From: Paralvinella palmiformis
Lineage: Eukaryota > Annelida > Polychaeta > Terebellida > Alvinellidae
NCBI GenBank assembly: GCA_025642065.1
Contig: JAODUP010000090.1
Location: 436,501-500,500 of the forward strand
Direction of reading: 5' to 3'
DNA: 64,000 nucleotides
The notes under the pieces are model-generated. The model worked only from the letters and a program-made list of their open reading frames with translations. It searched no databases and had not been told where the DNA came from. Position 1 is the stretch's first letter. Each line of letters begins with the position of its first letter. The position numbers were made by a program, and so were the translations under genes. Positions 35,101 through 44,100 of the stretch are shown here, one piece after another.

Positions 35101-36291
35101 TGTCTAGCTGTAAGTGAAGGCCGATAATACACATGTGCTTTGTGCCCAGCCATAACTATTTACCATTATATAAATTGTATGATGTGTGACTGCTTTGGAA
35201 CTGGATATGAAAATGCATATATTGGGTGATTTATAATTATAGCATTCATGGCTATTGTTATATATTAGTATAAAAGTGTTTTAAATACTCTAATAAAGAT
35301 TGAATATGTTGTCAGAAATTGGTGCTGGTGAAGTGACATTTTTGTAACAATTTTTGAATGATACTTCATCACCAATTACATCACATTTTATGTCTCATCA
35401 TATTCATTGTCATTTTATCACATGCGTGTATTCTTCATAGTTAGTAATAAATAATAGTCAATTTAATCAAATGATTTATTTACAACTGAACCATACAACA
35501 ATTCCAGAGCTAGCAGTCCCATCAAAAATGCACTGGTTCTATAGGCTACAAAATATTTTCCATATTTTCTTAATTTTAGTTTCAGTTCTTAATTTATCAA
35601 TTCATTTTGCATTTTTCAGAGGTAAAATTGGAATCAACAATCAGTGCCCATCCCTGGTTTGAACTGCTCACTCTTTAATGTTTTGTCCTTACTGTTATTT
35701 TAATGATTTGTTCTCATGATATTATTTAGAAAGAGGTTAATCCTGTGATGTGTTGTTACAAGCTTGTGACAGTAGAATTTAAATGGTGGGGATTACAAAG
35801 TCGCATTGAGAAATTCATCCACACGGTATGTGAATTTTTTTTGCAGTTTTAAGTGATTTTGACATTGTCGTCATAGCATTATCATTTCTTTTAATAAATC
35901 CTTTTTTTTGTTAGTTTGTTAACATTTTGTACTTATGCTTATTGATTTCAGTTTTATTTTTAAAATATTAACTATCAACACTTCATTGATGACATAAACA
36001 TTTCCTTGTTTGCAGACTGAACGTAGACTGTTCACTAATTTCCATCGCCAAGTGTTCTGTTGGACTGATCAGTGGTATGGCTTGACGTTAGATGACATCC
36101 GAGAGATTGAGGAAAAGACCAAAAGAGAACTAGATGAGGTAATAACTTGTTTTATTTCATAAACAGGCATCTACCTGCTTATCATGTTTGGATATAGTTA
36201 AAAGAAATTAATTACTGACTATCTTCAATGCTTCCAGCAAATAAAATCCAATGAGGTTAGAGGCACCAAAGGTACAGATGATGATGAATAG
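15141..36291 (+). CDS. PITPN-like: class I phosphatidylinositol transfer protein
   Basis: Ten coding exons, plus strand: 15141-15157, 15325-15355, 24941-25125, one of 27115-27214 or 31396-31495, 32030-32104, 32555-32635, 33074-33151, 35730-35825, 36016-36138, 36238-36291. Phases join and give 279 aa, close to the roughly 270 aa of vertebrate PITP alpha and beta. The family exchanges phosphatidylinositol and phosphatidylcholine between membranes and supports phosphoinositide signalling. Hallmarks are the N-terminal [44 protein letters not shown], the membrane-inserting FKWWGL (W208-W209) and [10 protein letters not shown]. Exon 3 carries a longer loop than vertebrate proteins between EVCMNE and EGQYTHK. 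The first coding exon is only 17 nt (MLIKE plus part of Y) and ends at TA|GTGAGT. The start fits the family N-terminus exactly. Confidence 0.95.
16249..16515. mobile_element. hAT-like MITE with perfect 8-bp target duplication
   Basis: The element is 16257-16507. Its left end reads CAGACATTTGGTCAATTCC and its right end, complemented, CAGACATGGAGTCAATCC. It is flanked on both sides by GCAGTAAC (16249-16256 and 16508-16515). An 8-bp duplication with CAG-starting ends is the hAT pattern. It is 251 bp, rich in AATTCC/GGAATT and without coding sequence. A related copy, with the right end degraded, is at 50785-51170. Confidence 0.75.
16613..16912. repeat. TTCAAC/GTTGAA-rich repeat block
   Basis: The block opens with AGTTCAACTGG and closes with TTCAACCAGTT, and contains two near-identical copies of GAGATGGTGGTTATTTTCAA about 48 bp apart. 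It is probably a small foldback or MITE; the boundaries are uncertain. Confidence 0.35.
16990..17460 (-). pseudogene. degenerate coding stretch antisense in PITP intron 2, unrecognised
   Basis: On the minus strand three open segments follow each other in different frames. The first, about 17440-17280, contains [19 protein letters not shown] and ends in a stop. The second, about 17280-17210, is short ([20 protein letters not shown]). The third, about 17205-16985, is a 60-residue run with [20 protein letters not shown] and ends CHL-stop. The composition is protein-like rather than random, and the frame changes suggest a decayed gene or captured exon. I do not recognise the family. There is no splice evidence. 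Confidence 0.35.
17684..17728. repeat. (TA)n microsatellite
   Basis: An interrupted TA tract of about 44 bp, followed by a short ACAC tract. Confidence 0.9.
18087..18833. mobile_element. hAT-like non-autonomous element
   Basis: The left end CAGTGTTTCCCCTAGG pairs with the right end, which complemented reads CAGGGTTTCCCCTGC. CAGTGTTTCCC is a common hAT terminus. The 8-bp flanks (TATAATAT and AATATTAT) match at six positions only, so the duplication is weak. An open frame at 18215-18439 inside it matches nothing I know. Confidence 0.5.
18968..19590. repeat. 235-bp tandem repeat, about 2.6 copies, each with an inner hairpin
   Basis: The unit start TTGGAATATGTGGCATATTC recurs at 18968, 19203 and 19438, an exact 235-bp period twice, with few substitutions between copies. 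Each unit contains a 13-bp perfect inverted repeat (AGCTGTTATCTTG and its complement, at 18998-19010 and 19030-19042 in the first copy). A second small dyad is GAATATGTGGCATATTC. Confidence 0.9.
19826..20178 (-). mobile_element. tRNA-derived SINE, minus orientation
   Basis: On the minus strand from about 20178 the head carries an A-box-like GTGGCCTTGTGGTTAAGC and a clear B box GGTTTCGAACCCCG, the internal RNA polymerase III promoter. The body to about 19826 is shared at high identity with 47231-47416, which lacks the head. It is not a working tRNA gene: the acceptor stem is absent and it runs on into a body. Confidence 0.7.
22672..22742. repeat. 71-bp near-perfect inverted repeat (hairpin)
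   Basis: Two 35-bp arms meet at a single central base (22707). They are complementary except at two adjacent positions near GTAGTG/CATGAC. The arm tips read ATCGGTGTATTTAGAAG. A foldback MITE or a precursor-like RNA hairpin are both possible. No target duplication is obvious. Confidence 0.9.
23141..23175. repeat. (TA)n microsatellite
   Basis: About 17 TA units in PITP intron 2. Confidence 0.95.
25126..27114. other. PITP intron 3
   Basis: Contains a GT microsatellite at about 25504-25530 and AT-rich sequence with short unsupported frames. Its last 45 bp hold a UGCAUG motif upstream of exon 4a (listed separately). Confidence 0.6.
27070..27075 (+). promoter_or_regulatory. UGCAUG, candidate RBFOX site upstream of exon 4a
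   Basis: TGCATG lies 39 nt before the 3' splice site of exon 4a. RBFOX proteins bind UGCAUG, and sites upstream of an exon usually promote its skipping. None was noticed in the short flank of exon 4b. Use here is inferred. Confidence 0.4.
27115..27214 (+). CDS. PITPN-like: PITP alternative exon 4a
   Basis: A 100-nt exon, AG|T...ACG|GTAAGC, supplying the last base of codon 78 through residue 111. It starts [16 protein letters not shown] and ends with the lipid-site block [12 protein letters not shown] plus VIT. Compared with exon 4b it has tryptophan for phenylalanine at the sixth position, and K and R for T and L nearby. T, M and Q replace E, I and E, so it is more basic. It ends in T like vertebrate PITPs. 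Within the first 65 nt downstream, GCAGCAGTGGC occurs twice. It cannot be used together with exon 4b without a frameshift. Confidence 0.9.
28543..28720 (+). mobile_element. possible tRNA-like SINE fragment
   Basis: Sequence resembling a tRNA head: AGAGCACTATGCTTTTAACC followed by a B-box-like GTTTGAATCATGC. No second copy was found in the window, so this is tentative. Confidence 0.3.
28975..29165 (+). mobile_element. SINE copy 1 of a two-copy family
   Basis: Matches 51460-51655 through GATCACTACCAC, a B-box-like TTCGAAATCTC, GTTGTTTCATCTTTGACTTC and GGCCCATTTAGCCTACCAT, ending near CCAATCATCATC. A tRNA-like head and a shared body indicate a SINE. Confidence 0.55.
29930..30075. repeat. short dispersed repeat shared with the right edge
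   Basis: Shares TTTTTACACTGACYTGTAAAAA, then GGCAGCTATAAAATAG-like and ACTGTAATACATAAA blocks with 63880-64000. The class is unknown. Confidence 0.55.
31396..31495 (+). CDS. PITPN-like: PITP alternative exon 4b
   Basis: A 100-nt exon, CTACAG|C...AAG|GTAAGG, with the same length and phase as exon 4a 4.2 kb upstream. It encodes [16 protein letters not shown], then [15 protein letters not shown] and VIK. It shares 26 of 34 residues with exon 4a and keeps the F of the vertebrate KVPxFVR motif. The differences cluster in the first half, which by alignment covers most of the lipid exchange loop of vertebrate PITPs. Both splice sites are strong and there is no stop, so it does not look like a decayed duplicate. 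Confidence 0.9.
33385..33541 (+). mobile_element. non-LTR retrotransposon fragment, 5' part of split copy
   Basis: Plus-strand sequence closely matching the reverse complement of 13768-13905: GAGCTCCGTTCATTTGGTTT, then CAGGGTTAAAACTCATGCTG, then TTCTTTGGAATTCA-like sequence up to CAAATAGCATA. The match resumes at 34941, after the inserted element. Confidence 0.7.
33542..34940. mobile_element. TA-flanked element inserted into a non-LTR fragment
   Basis: The left end CCATATATACTCGC and the complemented right end CCACATATACTCGC differ at one of 14 bases. TA flanks both sides (33540-33541 and 34941-34942). The empty site survives in the related non-LTR copy, where GCATA runs straight into GTTTCTTTCC at about 13768. 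TA duplication and these ends fit the Tc1/mariner-pogo group. The ends resemble those of the pogo element at 39138. Internally it carries repeat A (33554-34110) and repeat B (about 34120-34725). No transposase was seen. Confidence 0.75.
34120..34725 (+). repeat. dispersed repeat family B, copy 1
   Basis: Matches 44560-45240 in the same orientation: CACCTCGA, ACCAGCTGAAGGAAAGATG-like and ATTCAATAAATAACAATTAA blocks, and CACCAAACTGTTATTTGGAT, which occurs more than once in each copy. The internal duplication varies between copies. Confidence 0.75.
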
Positions 36292-39005
36292 TGTTCTTCA
36301 TTTCTGTTAATCTACATTGAAGAAAACCCAGAATATCGTCCCCAGATTGTATAATCATCTCACTCTGCATCAGCACTGGGAGCCCCACTTTGGAGCAGAG
36401 ATGCTATTTTTATCCATGTTTGTAATTATTATGTCTAGTAACACATAAAATTTGTACTATCAGGTTATTTATACAGGATGAAGATATGTTATCCAGCTGT
36501 GTGAAAAGCCCTAGGAAAATTTGATAATTTAATCTATTGAGGTTATTGCATTACTGTATTTCAACTAAAAGCCTAAGATACAGTCCTCTACATTTATGGG
36601 TATTGGTCTATTTTCCTATTCACATTCTCTGGTTGTATGTTAATATGCAGTTCTGTGCTACATTGAAAGTATGCTTGCATTTTATTTTGTTTTAATTGTG
36701 TTTGCTTAATAATATAAAATTGTACTCCATCAGAATAAAATAAGTTTAAACATTGTTGCCATGATGATCTTGGCTGTTCTTCTGCAAAAAATATGTTTGA
36801 CTGGTAAAAGATAAAATTTAAACATTCTGACTTAATCTAATTATTTATTTAATGCCAATACAAGTGTAACAGTAGTTGGTGTGATATTTTTTGTTGTCAG
36901 TGATGGCTAGATATTTTAACTCTAGGAATTTGTCATAGTTCTTACAGCCTGATTTATCAGATTCATTTTATGTCAATTTAAAGTACTGTCACATTGATTG
37001 CTGTGATGTGTCTGTGTGTGTGTACATAGTTTTATGCAACTTTTTACCATAAACATAAAGCAGTCTGTGAATATGGACTATTCAAGTATTGGACATTGTG
37101 ATAATACTTGTGATCACTAGGATGATTCTTTTGACAACATATGTCACAATATCAGTTTGTTCTATGCTGAACATCTGGGCAGTTTAAATGAAGTTGCATC
37201 TTTCACTTCTCCAATAAGTGAGGCTAAATGTGACTGTGGGGTGAAAACAGTGGTTATATGTTGTTGTGTTTACTAATATTAGATGTCCACATGATTTTCT
37301 CCTAAAGATGTGTGATTATAATTGACAGAAAGTTTAGATTAAAGCCAATTCTGTAAACAAGCAGGAATGTTTGAATCCTGCTTGATTTTCTCTCTCATTA
37401 ATCCATGGGAGGAGATCTAAACTGAAATTACAGAACTACATCATGAATTGTAATTCATGATCATAAATGTTTATTTTATTTAATGATGGCTCAGGCTGCA
37501 TTGTCTTTTTTACTTGAATTTATAAATCAAAATGTAACATCTGCTGAGGACACTTCATGGGTACACAAGACTAGCTGTGACTGATAGGCAATATATGCAT
37601 AACAGATGTATATATTTACTATGTACATAAGAATGAAATTGTTGATCTGTGCTTCTTCAGCTTCTGTTGACCATTGTTATATGTTTCACACAGTGTGTAG
37701 TTTGCTTCAGAACATGTTATGTTGATGTGTTCTCATTGTGCAGAGATAAGTGTCTCTGTTTTTAGCTTTGTGTTTAGACTTCGTTAACCAATGCTTGTCA
37801 TGATTTGTCTGTGTTACACTTGTACAAGAACATCACAAATAGAGTTTGTTTACCATCATATACTACTTTGTACGACCCAGAAATGGTTCTGTTTCAGAAC
37901 TGTTTGAATATTAATGACCTCATCTGATTTAATAACATTGTTATATTCAGTTGATTAATGTTATGAATTCCACACAGCACTTGGTAGTTATTCACATAAA
38001 ATGCTCTTGTATCAGGTCCAAACACAAGTCCAGCTACTTAAAGTGGTAGTGTCAGATACATTAGACTAAATTTTTAGAATAAAAGGAGTATGTATTCCCA
38101 AATTAAATGGAGGGTGTTGCGTTTCACTACCTCATATGCAAGCATACACATAAACAGGCACAGATTTGGTTGAAGTCTGTCCCATTTGGGTCTGTAATTA
38201 AGCAAGACTTGGCTAGTCATTGTTTTACACACACTTAGAAAAAGAATATTTTGCAGCTTTGAATATAGATTTGAATTTGGGTCCAGTAAAACTTATTTTA
38301 TTCCAATTTTTTTGTTACAATATTTCATAAAATATCAGGGCAAGCAAGTAGTTGCATATTCAGCATCTGTAATTTATTTTTGGTATTTACAACTTCTCTG
38401 TTTCTAATAAATTGCACATTTTGTTAATTAAAACACAAGTATACATTGCCTAGTTTAAGATGACATAGTAAATACCAAAATTTACATGGGAATGAACCAC
38501 TTTTATTACAGTGCAGGTTGAGATTTTCTCACCACAGGACTCCTGATGGGACATGATTTGTAGAGTACAAGAATATTTTTTAGTTTTCTTTTGAAACTGG
38601 AGTACATGATATGCACAACAGAATCTTTTGGGTGCATGAAATTAAGTAGCTGGAAATTTTTCATATTTTCTTAATTCAGTTGTCTTTTTAATTTATTCTC
38701 TGCTTCCTTTTCTAAATACATTTTTTTCCCTTTTTAATACCATATGATCAATATAATAGACTTTAATGAAAATAACTCCTGAAATGTAAATTAATATAAC
38801 GGGCCAAATTCTGGTGAAAATGCTATTTTAAAAATAATACCATTACATTATAACCTATCAATATAATGTACACACGAAAGCATGTTTATTATAATACCAA
38901 TTACAAGCACACATTTTAAGAAAAAAAATATTACAGTGGATTAACAGTGAGCACTAATTAAACAATACCAGAACATACTGGTTAATTCTGCTGTCAATTC
39001 TCGTG

Positions 39006-39039
<34 letters not shown>

Positions 39040-39137
39040 GAATTATGTATGCATCTAACATGAAATTTACTACAAAATATAAAACACAAATTACACTAGT
39101 ACATCTGACAATTTGTCAGAATTCAAAGTTACAGCTA
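36292..39137. other. PITP 3' untranslated region and downstream intergenic sequence
   Basis: After the TAG at 36289-36291 the first good polyadenylation hexamer is AATAAA at 36734-36739. Beyond it is AT-rich sequence without a recognisable gene, with a TA microsatellite at about 39010-39037. Confidence 0.55.
36734..36739 (+). terminator. AATAAA polyadenylation signal, PITP candidate
   Basis: Canonical hexamer about 440 nt after the PITP stop codon. Further signals downstream are possible. Confidence 0.45.
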
Positions 39138-40659
39138 CAGTATATACTCGTGTATAGGCAGCACTTTTGATACTATGAAATCGCTGCCAAAAGCAGGTGC
39201 GGCTTGTACACGGGTCAGACTAAAAGGGAAGGTAACATTTGGCATAATTTAGGAGGAAATACAATAATATTGTTTTTCAACATTAAAAATGAATATATGA
39301 ATAATAAACTAATTAATTACGTGTGTTTTCGCTGTTGTCTTTCGAAGCCAAACTTAATCGTGATAACCACCATGATTATTTAATCCGATGTTCTAGTTTC
39401 GTTTAATGACCACAAAGGTGTAGGTCCAAACTGGCTGCGGTACGAAAACGGATGCACCATGACCAAAACCTGCGCCTCCATAAACTATAAGAGGCTGATG
39501 TTAATTTTGGAATGTATATAATTGGTTTATCTAAGACATGTCGTTACAATTGAAATGAGTGAGCGTGTAATTGAACAGAACGGTAAATGAGACCACGCAA
39601 TGATGACCATAGAATCCACATCAAAGCAAAACAATTACACCAAACACTGTTAATTTCTTCCAAAGCTGACATGTCAACTACTATTAAAATACTTCAAACA
39701 GCACTACAGAAACGTAATACTATAAATGAGATATCATTTTGCATAACTTCATATACCTGTTATATTAACACAACGACCATGTCTGGAAATCTAAAACGAA
39801 AGCAATGTGCATATCACCCAGTGTTTAAACTGAAAGTTGTGCAGTATGCTGACAATTGTCATAACAACAGGCAGACGGCTCAGGAGTTCACTGTTTCGGA
39901 CAGGCAAGTGCATAATGGGAGAAAATCTGTGCCACAGGTCATGATAAAACACATTTCACTGCTGTCCTCGCATGTATAGCTGACAGAACCAAACTGTCGC
40001 CAATGGTCATATTAAACGAAAGACCATGCCAAAAGAGAAGTTCCCTGCCAGTGTCATCGTTTACGTTCACCCAAAAGGATGGATGGACACTGATGGCATG
40101 CTAATCTGGTCACAAAAAGTTTGGGGTAGACGCCCAGGTGGTGGAGTTATAAACGCCAAAAGTTTACTCTTCTGGGACCAATTCCGTGCTCATCTCAACA
40201 ATAAAGTAAAACAGCGTACCGCCCATAGCTACACCAGGAGGCTATGCCCAATAACCCAAACTTCAACAAGTTACAAGCCTGTATCTACAACACAGATATC
40301 GCCATCATCCCAGGGGGGATGACATAAATTCTCCAGCCGCTTGATATGTCCATCAACCATCCATTTAAGTGTAAACTTTGTGAGCTGTGGTCAGCCTGGA
40401 TGTCGTCTGGCTCTTTCGAATGATGAATTGTGGGATGAACATCACAACAAATCTGACACTGACAAAGAAAGTGACGAGATGTACGATGACATGCTGACAC
40501 ATGAACAAATACAACAAATGTTCAATGAAGATAGTGATGATGACAAATTTTTGGGTTTTGAATAAATTGGTTGATTTTAGTGCAGCTTATACACGGGTTA
40601 AACTGTAGGGGGTTTATTGGTTCTAAAACCTGTGGCGGCCTATACACGAGTATATACGG
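39138..40659 (+). mobile_element. pogo/Tigger transposon with broken transposase
   Basis: A 1522-bp element. The left end begins CAGTATATACTCGTGTATAG and the complemented right end CCGTATATACTCGTGTATAG; TA flanks both (39136-39137, 40660-40661). The plus-strand remnant starts at about 39779 with an N-terminal HTH region (KRKQCAYHPVFKLKVVQYA, then NNRQTAQEF). A deletion follows, then DDE-domain pieces: FTAVLACIADRTKLSP, and after a frameshift PKGWMDTDGMLIWSQKVWGR and SLLFWDQFRAHL. Then comes IIPGGMT, and after another shift LDMSINHPFKCKL and an acidic C-terminal tail ending at 40565. The order and motifs match Tigger/POGK-type transposases. Several frame breaks and the deletion make it inactive. 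Confidence 0.88.
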
Positions 40660-40661
40660 TA

Positions 40662-41185
40662 CATAGATAAAGTTTCTTCAATCATATGTGCACATCCACG
40701 TGACTAGCTATATATAATTAACAGTATCTCCAGTTCTGTACAACTTTGTTGAAGGTGGCTCAGTTATACTTTAAACCATATTATGTGGAATTCATTTAAT
40801 GATACAGCTAACATTGAACCAGATCAACAAACATCTGACTTTCCTGATTTAGTCGGCAGAAACTGGGAAAGACCAAAATTATGAATATAACCAATAGAAA
40901 CATTAATTACAGCAAAATTCAAGTACAAACTCCACACATGTGGAATATTCACCAGCATCAGTCATTGTAAATATACTAATCATCTTTAAGCATGGATTAA
41001 ACATTACCAGCTACCATATTTTGATAACCATATCACCTACTGCAATGACACTACATTAATTTTAATCTATGACGTTTTGTCAAGTTATTTTATTGTGAAT
41101 ACAAATTATGAAAACTATGACAGAATGCTGACTACTAATAAGATGTCAGAAGTACATTAGCAGGAGTGAACTAAATGCTAAAGTA
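40662..41185. other. intergenic, including VPS29 3' UTR
   Basis: No gene seen. An AATAAA on the minus strand at 41089-41094, about 95 nt after the VPS29 stop, is a good polyadenylation signal. Confidence 0.6.
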
Positions 41186-44100
41186 TTATGACTTTTTGTA
41201 CTCTATTCGTTCTACTTTCACTTCATCACCAACCAGCTGATAGACGTAAGCTACTACTGTGGACTGTTGAATGTCTAACAACACAAACGAAGGAATTACA
41301 TTCCTGAAAAATATGAATTATATTAAAATATAATGGGGAATGGGTGAGTAGTGCTTAACCAGAATTATATTCATCTGTTTGCATGTGTGTGGTTTAATGA
41401 TATATTGGGACAAAAAATATTTAATTTCCTACATTATGCCAGAGAACAGAATAAGCCAATTCTAAACATTTAAAATATAGCATACTAATCACATATACGC
41501 ATTCACAAAATAGCACTAAAAAATTGGCACATGCACCATAGACACATACTATAAATATAATATAAACACACACACATACTATAAATAATACTGAATAAAT
41601 ACTTTAATTCAATGATTATTTTGCAAATTGAGAGCACCAAATTATGCTTATAATTTTATGCTTAAATCTGTTTTAACACAATGGCCATACTCACATATCA
41701 AGTGGGTTGAATGCACCAGTAGCAGATCCTGGATTAATGTAGAACCTATTCTCATGTTCAAATGCTTCAAATTTGTGCGTATGACCAGTGATCATGATGT
41801 CGACATCAAGTTGGCGCTGGAGCATTGCTAGACTCTCAGTATCACCCCATGGCACCACCTGGTGTCCATGGCATAATCCAATACGGAACTGGCCAACTGT
41901 GACAACTTTCTGCTCAGGATAATTCATGTTCTGTAAAAATAAAACAAGTAATTCTGGTAGCTTATGTACGTAATAATAATTATAGTAATATGGATTTAAG
42001 AAAACCACTTTTACTATAAATAATGATTGGACCATACAGGAAAATTACAATATGAGGCACCCAAGACTCTGTTAGAAAAGTTGGATGGATAATAATTAAA
42101 AAATTTTAACACAAAATTATGTTATTGTTTTTATTGCTACTATAAAAAATGTTAAGGCCCACACAATTAATATCTCCATTATTGCATCTGGGTATTAGAA
42201 GTAGAGAATGAATTCCACTCCACTGTTTCTGAAATAAGTTATACTTTGTTTGAGTATATAGGCAAAATTAAGTGGACAACTCTTCTGAAGTAGGGATGTT
42301 CCCCTGGAAAATATTTTAAAATGAAAAGTTCCCTGAAAAATTATCTTTTTCTTGTGAATGTCCTGTGATAAGCTGTTAAAAGGCCCTTGCATATAATTAT
42401 TAATATTACCAGGGTTGGTCAGTTTCAACCACCCCCGGTTAAAGCTGGCGGTTTTAACCGACTTGGCTTTTACTATCTAACTTCTAAGTGGCTGATACTG
42501 GCTGATTGATTATAATGTTTTGGATAACAAGAAGATTTTTACATATATTTATTCATAATCTCATTGAAATCTCACCAGTCAAATTCATCTTTGCTTCTCA
42601 GAAATTGATAGTATCTTATTAATTTAGCTGCTTTAGATAGACCAAGTCTATCTCTCAAAAATTTGAGAACACACGTTCAATAGCTGCTGAGCTGGCTGGC
42701 ATTTACACAATCCAGTATTGATTGCACCACACCTATGCACACATAACCAGCAAACACTTGGTTTGGTTTTAGGCATCTTTTGGTTTCCCCATGTTGCAGT
42801 CAAATATGGCACTTTATAACTAGTTTTAGAATGTATTACATTTTATTATTCAAGTTCCACTTTCTCCCAACTTAGGCTGTATTGAAGCCACCCACAATGC
42901 TAACCATGTGTAACTATAATTCCATGTGAAGAATTAGCAGATATCTTGCTACAGTGCAATTTGAAACACCAAAAACAACTAGATATGGAGGATTAAGCAA
43001 ACCCATTGTCACTGCATGAGTGCATGTACATGGTCAGCCACAGATATACACCATAAGTATGACTATCACATGACACCTACATGTAATTGGCTACAGAGCA
43101 ATTAGAAACCAAAAACAACTAGAGATGAAGTATTAAGTGAAGCCATTATCACTGCATGTACATGGTCAGCCACAGATATATACCATAAGTATATATCTGT
43201 GGCTCAACAATCTGATCAAAGTATATCAGCAATCAACCAGCTAGTAAAAGTCAATCAGCCTATTAAAACCAGTAAAAGCCACCAGCCCGGCTAATACTCA
43301 TATTAGCCGGCTTTTGGCCAACCCTGAATATTATAGATAATTAACTACAGCTAGGTATTCTTTAATAAGGAGGGAATACCCAATTAAATTTTTTATAACA
43401 ATTATGGTTTATACACCACAATTCAATACCTGTGGGATGGTAAATTTTTCAGCAAAATCCTTTCTCCATCTATAGTGGTTTCTCAAAAGAATTGTGCAAT
43501 TACTCAGTCTTAATGGAAAATTCTATTAAGCAAATAAAACTAACACACAGAGGTAATCTAATGAACTAGTTCACTCAATAAAACATTTTCCCTTCTGTTA
43601 TTTTGGAAATATAGTAGGTTTATACTATATTCTCAGTCTGTGATCAATAGTACTTTATATATGATCATTTAACTCTATAGACAGATCACTTGTATGGTGA
43701 CTGGCAGTACACACGCTCACTCAAAATCTCTGAACAGTTTTCAAGCTGACCCAAATAAGAGAACACAATGAAGCTAAACAAATCTCAGTATATAAGTGTA
43801 TTTTATCTATATGGAAGTTGTTCATGATGTAGGTTATGTTAAACCAAACTATTCCCTTAAGCAGATCCATTAGCATATTAAAAATAAAATTACAATTTTG
43901 TAAGTTTTTTAAAAAACAACTGAAATATTTCAAATAGAAATTTCCATAACAAATGCTGATAATTATGAATAACCATCATCTGATATGAAAATTAAACTCT
44001 TCTAATACAGTTTGCATCTTTCCAAAAAATTTATTAATACACACATTTTATTCCACTATTACTGATACTGCTAATATACATACTTCATCAAAATCTCCAC

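Larger units (their letters stand above)
33152..35729. other. PITP intron 7: composite of mobile elements
   Basis: Occupied mainly by a non-LTR fragment split by a TA-flanked element that itself carries repeat families A and B (see separate entries). From about 35000 to 35729 I see nothing recognisable. Confidence 0.6.
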
